Source: Parcubacteria group bacterium GW2011_GWB1_45_10
GTDB taxonomy: Bacteria; Patescibacteriota; Minisyncoccia; UBA6257; Brennerbacteraceae
Assembly: GCA_001001185.1 (NCBI GenBank)
Contig: LCKC01000002.1
Location: 1 to 42,595 of the forward strand
Direction of reading: 5' to 3'
Length of the DNA: 42,595 nt
The notes under the pieces were generated by a model. That model searched no databases, was not told the origin of the DNA, and saw only the letters and a list, made by a program, of their open reading frames with translations. A program made the translations under genes and the position numbers. This document shows positions 38,077 through 42,595 of the stretch, piece by piece. Numbering within the stretch: position 1 is the stretch's first letter; every line of letters begins with the position of its first letter.

Positions 38077-39942
38077 TTACTGTTCCACTCTGCCGTTTTC
38101 CTGGTCAACCGAACTGTCATCCGGCAGGTCGGAATAAATTCCCTGGACATTTTCATTGAATTTGTTGGCCGTGAACATGTCATCGCCGGAAACATTCATG
38201 TCATTGACCACTTGAATCAAACGGCCAAGCTGGTCTGAAGATGGCGTCAGGCTGACCTGAAAAACAATGTTTTTTTCCTGCCAGGCCGGCAGGTAATCAA
38301 CCCGCCAGGTTAATTGGCCGGTTCTTGAGTTAAAAACAAAATCCGTGTCATTGGTGTCGCCTTTAATCCGGCCGTCGTAAGAAACATTGGTTGGAAAAGT
38401 CGTCGTCACGAACACATTTTTAAAATCGTTGGCCTGGGCCTGCAGTTTGAGGTAAAGACTGTACTGCGTGACTTTATTGACTTTCGGCGTCGCCGTTCCG
38501 GAGTTCAAAAACCCGGTCTGAAGATTATCTTTGAACAAAAGCTTCGGGATTAACGCCAAGCGGCCGTTGATGTTTGAAACCAGCTCGTTTTTCGCCAGCA
38601 CTTCCGTGCCGATGCTGCCGGGTTTGTTTGCCGACGAAATCTCAACGTTCATTTTCAGAATGTTATTGACGCCGTCTTCCGGATAAACGTCTTTAATATT
38701 CAGATAAACCTGGACCTCGCCAAACTCCTGCGGTTTTAACGCCAAAAGCTGGGGAGTGTTGCCGCCGTTCCAGGTGATTTTTTTGGTTTTTGAAGAATAA
38801 AATCCGGAATCAAGCTTCAAAGACGCCATCTCAAACCAGGCATCGGAAAAATCCGCGATAATGACAACGTCTTTCAGGGTCACGTCGTAGTTGTTTTTGA
38901 AACTGATTTGATAGCGCAAGTTTTGTCCGGGGTTCGGCGAATGCTCGCGGGTGCCGTTCAAAACCACGCCCAGAGAAAACGGGTTTGAGGCCACAACAAT
39001 GTCTTCGGTCATATCGGTAATGACAATGTCTTTGTTCCTGACCGGAACTTTGAAAACAAGCTTCAAAACTTTTCCGGACGCATCGCTGCCGGAAACTTGG
39101 GCTTTGAAATTAATCCGCTTTTCTTTCTGCGGTTCAAGGTCTTTGAAAACCCAAACCAGATTCCCGGATTCGTCTTTTTGGTCAAACTTCGGGTCAATGA
39201 AAGAAACGGAAAAATCTTTCGGCGGTTCAAGAACGAGCTTGCTTGATTCAATGATTTTTTCCGCGGCGTTTTTATAAGTCAAGTAGCCGGAAAAATCTTC
39301 GCCGGACAAAGCCTGCTGAGGCATGGAGATCGCCAGGTTGGCGCCGGTATTGGCGATTCTCGGCTGCCAAACAAAAGTTTTTTCCGTCTTGACGGTCTGG
39401 TTTTCCCGGCGGTACCTGGCGGTTATTTCAACCGTCCTTTGTTCCAGTCCCCGACCCCAAAAAACAGACGGCACCAGTTCTTTGTAATCGGTTTGCGGCG
39501 GGATATCGCCGATTTCTTTTTGAATCAAAGTCGAGCTGGGTGAATCGGAGAGAACAGTGCCGTCGTCAACCCTGATGACCAAAGAAACTTCTTTCAATGT
39601 TTCTTTGGCGGCGCGGTTGGAAACAACGACTTCAAACAAAGTTTTTTCGCCGAGATTGACGGAGTTTGAGCCCAAAACATTCAAACCAAGATAGTCGGGC
39701 GGCGCCAGGTTGACAATATAAGTGAAAAACGCCAAAGCCAGGCCGCTCAAAACAACAACCAAGCCGATGATTAAGCCGGTTTTTTTGAAATTAAAACTGA
39801 ACTTTGGCAGCTGAAAATTTGTTTTTGCCGGTTCAGTGCTTTTTTGCTCAGCCGGCCACTCTGTCAATGGCTTTTGTCCAGTTGCCGGCGAAGGCGAAGT
39901 TTTTTGAGCGGGCTGGTTCCCCGCTGGTTGATTTTGTTCCAT
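38077..39942 (-). CDS. Membrane-anchored surface protein with DUF11-type beta-sandwich repeats
   Basis: A 621-residue protein. The N-terminal 50 residues are cytoplasmic and rich in Pro/Gln/Thr (NQPAQKTSPSPATGQ). One membrane helix (about 54-76, GLIIGLVVVLSGLALAFFTYI) follows. The rest is outside the cell and made of several beta-sandwich domains of DUF11/NEW3 type: LGEKTLFEVVVSNRAAKETLKEV (about 98-120), DFSGYLTYKNAAEK, LRYQISFKNNYDVTLKDVVI (about 345), TQYSLYLKLQAQANDFKNVFV and TGQLTWRVDYLPAWQEKNI. No sorting signal or catalytic motif is seen. Its promoter suggests a leaderless mRNA. Likely a cell-surface stalk or envelope protein. Confidence 0.82.
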   Translation of the reverse strand: MEQNQPAGNQPAQKTSPSPATGQKPLTEWPAEQKSTEPAKTNFQLPKFSFNFKKTGLIIGLVVVLSGLALAFFTYIVNLAPPDYLGLNVLGSNSVNLGEKTLFEVVVSNRAAKETLKEVSLVIRVDDGTVLSDSPSSTLIQKEIGDIPPQTDYKELVPSVFWGRGLEQRTVEITARYRRENQTVKTEKTFVWQPRIANTGANLAISMPQQALSGEDFSGYLTYKNAAEKIIESSKLVLEPPKDFSVSFIDPKFDQKDESGNLVWVFKDLEPQKEKRINFKAQVSGSDASGKVLKLVFKVPVRNKDIVITDMTEDIVVASNPFSLGVVLNGTREHSPNPGQNLRYQISFKNNYDVTLKDVVIIADFSDAWFEMASLKLDSGFYSSKTKKITWNGGNTPQLLALKPQEFGEVQVYLNIKDVYPEDGVNNILKMNVEISSANKPGSIGTEVLAKNELVSNINGRLALIPKLLFKDNLQTGFLNSGTATPKVNKVTQYSLYLKLQAQANDFKNVFVTTTFPTNVSYDGRIKGDTNDTDFVFNSRTGQLTWRVDYLPAWQEKNIVFQVSLTPSSDQLGRLIQVVNDMNVSGDDMFTANKFNENVQGIYSDLPDDSSVDQENGRVEQ

Positions 39943-39949
39943 AAAACAG

Positions 39950-39958
39950 ATTATATCA
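39950..39958 (-). promoter_or_regulatory. Extended -10 promoter giving a leaderless mRNA for the 621-aa protein
   Basis: TGATATAAT on the minus strand followed by 7 nt and then the ATG at 39942. The start codon is at the predicted +1. Confidence 0.65.
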
Positions 39959-39991
39959 CGCGAACCAGAAACTCAGCAGCTAAATAAATAA

Positions 39992-40729
39992 TCAAAGCAT
40001 GTAAGCGTAGGCCTGCTTCTGAAAATAAAAAGCGATTTTTTTGATTAAATCTTTGTTTTCCGAAACCAACAGCCAGTCTTGCTCCAAAATCCGGCTAAAA
40101 TCAGCAAAAGCTTTGGGGCTGATTTTTTCGCCGGGAATGTTTTTCTTTTTTGAACACTCCGGACAAAAACTCCGGCCGTCAAAAAAAACCGCGATTTCGT
40201 TATTTAATTGTTTTTCACAGCCAAAACAACGGAAAAAATCAGGCAAAAATCCGAGCTTTTTCAAAACCAGCAGCACCAGCTCGGCTTCAAAAAGATCCAA
40301 GTCAAGCTCGGTTTTTAAGGCAAAACTTGTTTCCATGGTTTTTAAATATCCGGCCCAAAACTGAAAAACTTCGGCCGGCGCCAAAACCCTGGCTTGATGA
40401 TGCTTGAAAAACGGAAAAGGCAGAAACTCGCTGATAAACCCGGCATTTTTCAAAACGTTTTTTAAAGCCGGGTGACTGCTTCTGATTCCGGGAAAAGAAA
40501 GCTCTTCCAAGGCCTGGGTAATCTGGAATCCTTTTGCAGACTCAATCACCTCAACCCAGGAAAAATTCGGCGGCTCAAGATGGCCGACCAGTTTTGATTT
40601 CGGTTTCAAAACGCTCCGGGAGATCGCTTCAATCTTGCCAAACTCCCGGCTAAGCAGAAAATAACGCCGGTCATGCTCGCCGACGTTTTTGTAAGAAAGA
40701 ATAAACGCTTTGAGAGAATGGGTAATCAA
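39992..40729 (-). CDS. recO: DNA repair protein RecO
   Basis: The track ORF starts at 40843, but its first 38 residues are unlike RecO and overlap the sortase gene. A TTG start at 40729 gives 245 residues beginning just before the OB-fold (HSLKAFILSYKNVGEHDRRYFLLSREFG), as expected. Seen next: KPKSKLVGHLEPPNFSWVEV, the helical middle with AELVLLVLKKLGFLPDF, and a zinc motif CFGCEKQLNN...CPECSKKK. RecO anneals ssDNA and loads RecA with RecR and RecF. The start choice is an inference; a TATATT box near 40757 lies within the extra 5' part and overlaps the palindrome GGTTTGA...TCAAACC (40745-40767). Confidence 0.85.
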   Translation of the reverse strand: MITHSLKAFILSYKNVGEHDRRYFLLSREFGKIEAISRSVLKPKSKLVGHLEPPNFSWVEVIESAKGFQITQALEELSFPGIRSSHPALKNVLKNAGFISEFLPFPFFKHHQARVLAPAEVFQFWAGYLKTMETSFALKTELDLDLFEAELVLLVLKKLGFLPDFFRCFGCEKQLNNEIAVFFDGRSFCPECSKKKNIPGEKISPKAFADFSRILEQDWLLVSENKDLIKKIAFYFQKQAYAYML

Positions 40730-40826
40730 GAAATAATGATTGTCGGTTTGAATATATCTATCAAACCACTTTATCAAAAATCCTCCGCTTAATAAAGCGG
40801 CTCTGCCCCGACAAACGCTTTTTTGC

Positions 40827-41471
40827 TTATTCTTTGTCGGCAAACACCACCAGCCGCTTGGAGTAGCTTTTTAAAGCTTTGTTCCAAATCCCCCCGCAAG
40901 TAATCAGGTTAAGATGCGGCTTCCCGTCGCTTGAAACAAACACGCCTGAAGCGTCCGCTTTCGGGTCGTAATTCCGGATTTCGCGCACGACAAAGACAAT
41001 CACTGCCCCTTTGTCGTCTTCAATATACAACTTGTCGCCTTTGCGCAATCTGTGCAAATCATCAAACACCGAGGCTTGCTTGTTTTTCCAGCCGTAGTGC
41101 CCGGCAATCACCGCGCTGCCATTTTCACCGGGACGCGGCCCAAGATTAAACCAAGCGGCGTCAGCGCGTTTTTTGGGCGCATCCATGGCTCCATCCGGCG
41201 CAAGGCCCACGTATTCAACAACGGCGTCAACATTGATGCTTGGAATTTTAAGGCGCGTTGGCAGCCCGAAAACTGATTGTTCTTGTTCTGAAAAAGAAAC
41301 AGCATTCCCGGGAAACAACGCCAAGTTGTCCTTTACTTGCATACTCGCGCCGCTGAGACTCCAGTAAAACGAACCAGCAGACAAATTGGCGATGAAATAA
41401 GCGGGAAGCATCAAAGAGAATGCCAACGCCGCAAAGACAACCGTTAATTTTGATAAGATTTTCAATAGCAT
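40827..41471 (-). CDS. Class F-like sortase
   Basis: The track ORF begins at 41549, but that region contains a strong hairpin. The ATG at 41471 gives a 214-residue protein with an N-terminal membrane helix (about 8-30). The catalytic triad is visible: His125 in VIAGHYGW, Cys192 in LITCGG and Arg206 in SYSKRLVV. FGLPTRLKIPSINVDAVVEYVG and DGAMDAPKK match the sortase beta-barrel start as in class D/F enzymes. It cleaves an LPxTG-like signal and links surface proteins to the envelope. The gene upstream encodes a protein with an FPNTG sorting signal, the probable substrate. Confidence 0.9.
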   Translation of the reverse strand: MLLKILSKLTVVFAALAFSLMLPAYFIANLSAGSFYWSLSGASMQVKDNLALFPGNAVSFSEQEQSVFGLPTRLKIPSINVDAVVEYVGLAPDGAMDAPKKRADAAWFNLGPRPGENGSAVIAGHYGWKNKQASVFDDLHRLRKGDKLYIEDDKGAVIVFVVREIRNYDPKADASGVFVSSDGKPHLNLITCGGIWNKALKSYSKRLVVFADKE

Positions 41472-41499
41472 GAATTTTTTCCAAAAAGTTAGCGACCCG

Positions 41500-41531
41500 C
41501 AAGAGCCAGGCAAAAACTCGCCTGGCTCTTG
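41500..41531 (-). terminator. Perfect 12-bp hairpin between substrate gene and sortase
   Basis: CAAGAGCCAGGC-(8 nt)-GCCTGGCTCTTG; the loop on the minus strand is GAGTTTTT. There is no U-tract after the stem, so it may be a partial terminator or mRNA-stability element that lowers sortase expression relative to its substrate. Confidence 0.55.
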
Positions 41532-41561
41532 TTCATCAATGCTTCGCAATGCTCGAGTCGA

Positions 41562-42595
41562 TTAAACTCTTTGCTTTCTTTGAATGAAGTAAAAGAAGAT
41601 TGAAACCGCAAAGATGACAGCCGGAATGACGATATTCCAAGGAATATTGTTGTCGCCGGGAGCAATCCCCGTATTCGGAAAACTGATGCCGAGCACTTGG
41701 GGACTGAGCACCACAACCGTCGCCAGCGAGTAATCAATCGCAGTCAAACCATTGGCGCTTCCTTCGGCCGTGCCGGTGTTTGTCGTTGTTTGTGTAAGGT
41801 TAGTTTGACAGGTGAAGCTCCATGCCTCATTGCTTTCAAGCAGATTGTTTTGGTTAAGGTCTCCCGGATGTCCGACAACGCGGCCCGGCAAACCAGTGCA
41901 TTTATTGTCAATGACACTGACATTGTTTAACGGCTCCGTGCCGGGATTGGTCACGATATACATGTAAGTAACTGCTCCGCCGCCAACGGGAAGAACGAAG
42001 ACATTCGGCTTTTTTACCAAATGAATTAATGGCGGCGTTAACGGCACACTGACGACAACGGTTGCGTTCGCCGTATCAATCGCCGTGATGCCATTGCCCT
42101 GGCCAGTCGCAGTCACGGTATTGGTGGTGGTTTGCGAAAGCCAAGGGTATTGGTGGTGGTTTGCGAAAGCCAAGTGGTGCAGCGATACTTCCAGACTTCT
42201 TGCTCTTCAAGCTTTGAGTTGCTGTTGGTGTCTCCAGAAACAAAAGTTACGGGAGAGCATTGGTTGTCAGCAACATTTATGTCACTCATGGTAACTATGC
42301 CGATGTTCAAAACCGTATAGTCGTAAGTCACTGATCCCGGTCCGGAAGGCAAGGCTAAAGGAGTCGGGACTTTCAAAATGCTGATAAATGGCGGGATAGG
42401 ATCTGAACCAGGCGTGGAGGGTTGAGAAGGAGAGGGCGGGATTGCGCAAACTGCTTTGGTAACAGTGTTCGCATCCAACGTAACCGCGCCGTTCCGCGCC
42501 AACACTCGGCCCTCAACATTGGCACCGGTCGTCAGTGTGACTGAAGTCAAAGCCAGGATATTTCCTTTAAAAACAGAGTTGGCTCCGAGCGTTGC
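41562..42595 (-). pseudogene. Sortase-anchored DUF3494/DUF11 surface protein, frame broken by a 29-bp duplication (5' end outside window)
   Basis: The track shows two ORFs (42113-42550 and 41562-42173) in different frames that are parts of one gene. Reading on to the window edge, the first part begins ATLGANSVFKGNILALTS and continues to GRVLARNGAVTLDANTVT, the C-terminal part of a DUF3494 (ice-binding-like) domain. Two DUF11-type repeats follow (SVTYDYTVLNIGIVTMSDINV; AVTYMYIVTNPGTEPLNNVSV), each ending in TxLxQTTTNT. The protein ends with FPNTG, a membrane helix and RKQRV, a cell-wall sorting signal. A perfect 29-bp tandem duplication at 42117-42174 shifts the frame and causes a stop at 42113; removing one copy joins WLSQTTTNT to VTATGQGNG. 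The gene may be a pseudogene, phase-variable, or affected by an assembly error. Confidence 0.82.
42117..42174. repeat. Perfect 29-bp tandem duplication
   Basis: Two exact copies (42117-42145 and 42146-42174) beginning GGTATTGGTGGTGGTTTGCG. The length is not a multiple of three, which explains the frameshift in the surface-protein gene. Confidence 0.95.

Noticed and set aside
41472-41549. N-terminal extension of the sortase ORF
   Set aside because: It is encoded by a perfect 12-bp hairpin; the ATG at 41471 directly precedes the membrane anchor.

Overview
The window looks like a chromosomal segment of a Candidate Phyla Radiation (Patescibacteria) bacterium, probably Parcubacteria- or Microgenomates-like. 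The basis is indirect: compact informational genes, a PheT without its tRNA-binding domain, single-membrane surface proteins (class-F-like sortase, lamin-tail and DUF11 proteins), a type IV pilus locus with a fused PilM-PilN, and short low-complexity 'word' repeats between and inside genes. The standard bacterial code fits. All protein genes are on the minus strand except one eight-helix membrane protein and one 30-codon ORF.

Region 1 (1-20.5 kb) is a type IV pilus locus holding a large sensory island. PilM-N, PilO and a LytR_C protein lie at one end (17.9-20.5 kb); a pilin, a prepilin-peptidase-like membrane protein and PilB lie at the other (1-3 kb). Between them are five stand-alone receiver proteins, three hybrid-free histidine kinases, two membrane-tethered solute-binding proteins without transporters, a Cache-HAMP-coiled-coil protein without an output domain, a coiled-coil protein and a membrane sensor. 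At the centre is a fusion of a SAM methyltransferase with a LuxI/FeeM-like acyltransferase, 7 nt upstream of a polytopic-membrane histidine kinase and its receiver protein. This resembles a signal synthase with a membrane receptor and is the main candidate for an undescribed system. No DNA-binding output domain is visible, so the pilus is a plausible target.

Region 2 (20.5-38.1 kb) is housekeeping: secE-nusG-rplK, a strongly signalled plus-strand 30-aa membrane-peptide gene, ppa, an MGMT-family protein, gyrB, pheS-pheT behind an unusual leader, an initiator tRNA-Met with C33, a lamin-tail surface protein, leuS, a DHH phosphoesterase, TatD, metG and glyQS. Several of these carry in-frame insertions made of the same short words found between genes.

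Region 3 (38.1-42.6 kb) is surface biology and repair: a membrane-anchored beta-sandwich protein, RecO, a class-F-like sortase and its likely substrate. The substrate has DUF3494-like and DUF11 domains and an FPNTG sorting signal; a 29-bp tandem duplication currently breaks its reading frame.

Promoters visible by eye are mostly extended -10 (TGnTATAAT) without a clear -35. Two (metG and the 621-aa protein) place the start codon at the predicted transcription start, suggesting leaderless mRNAs. All homology calls come from motif reading, not database searches.
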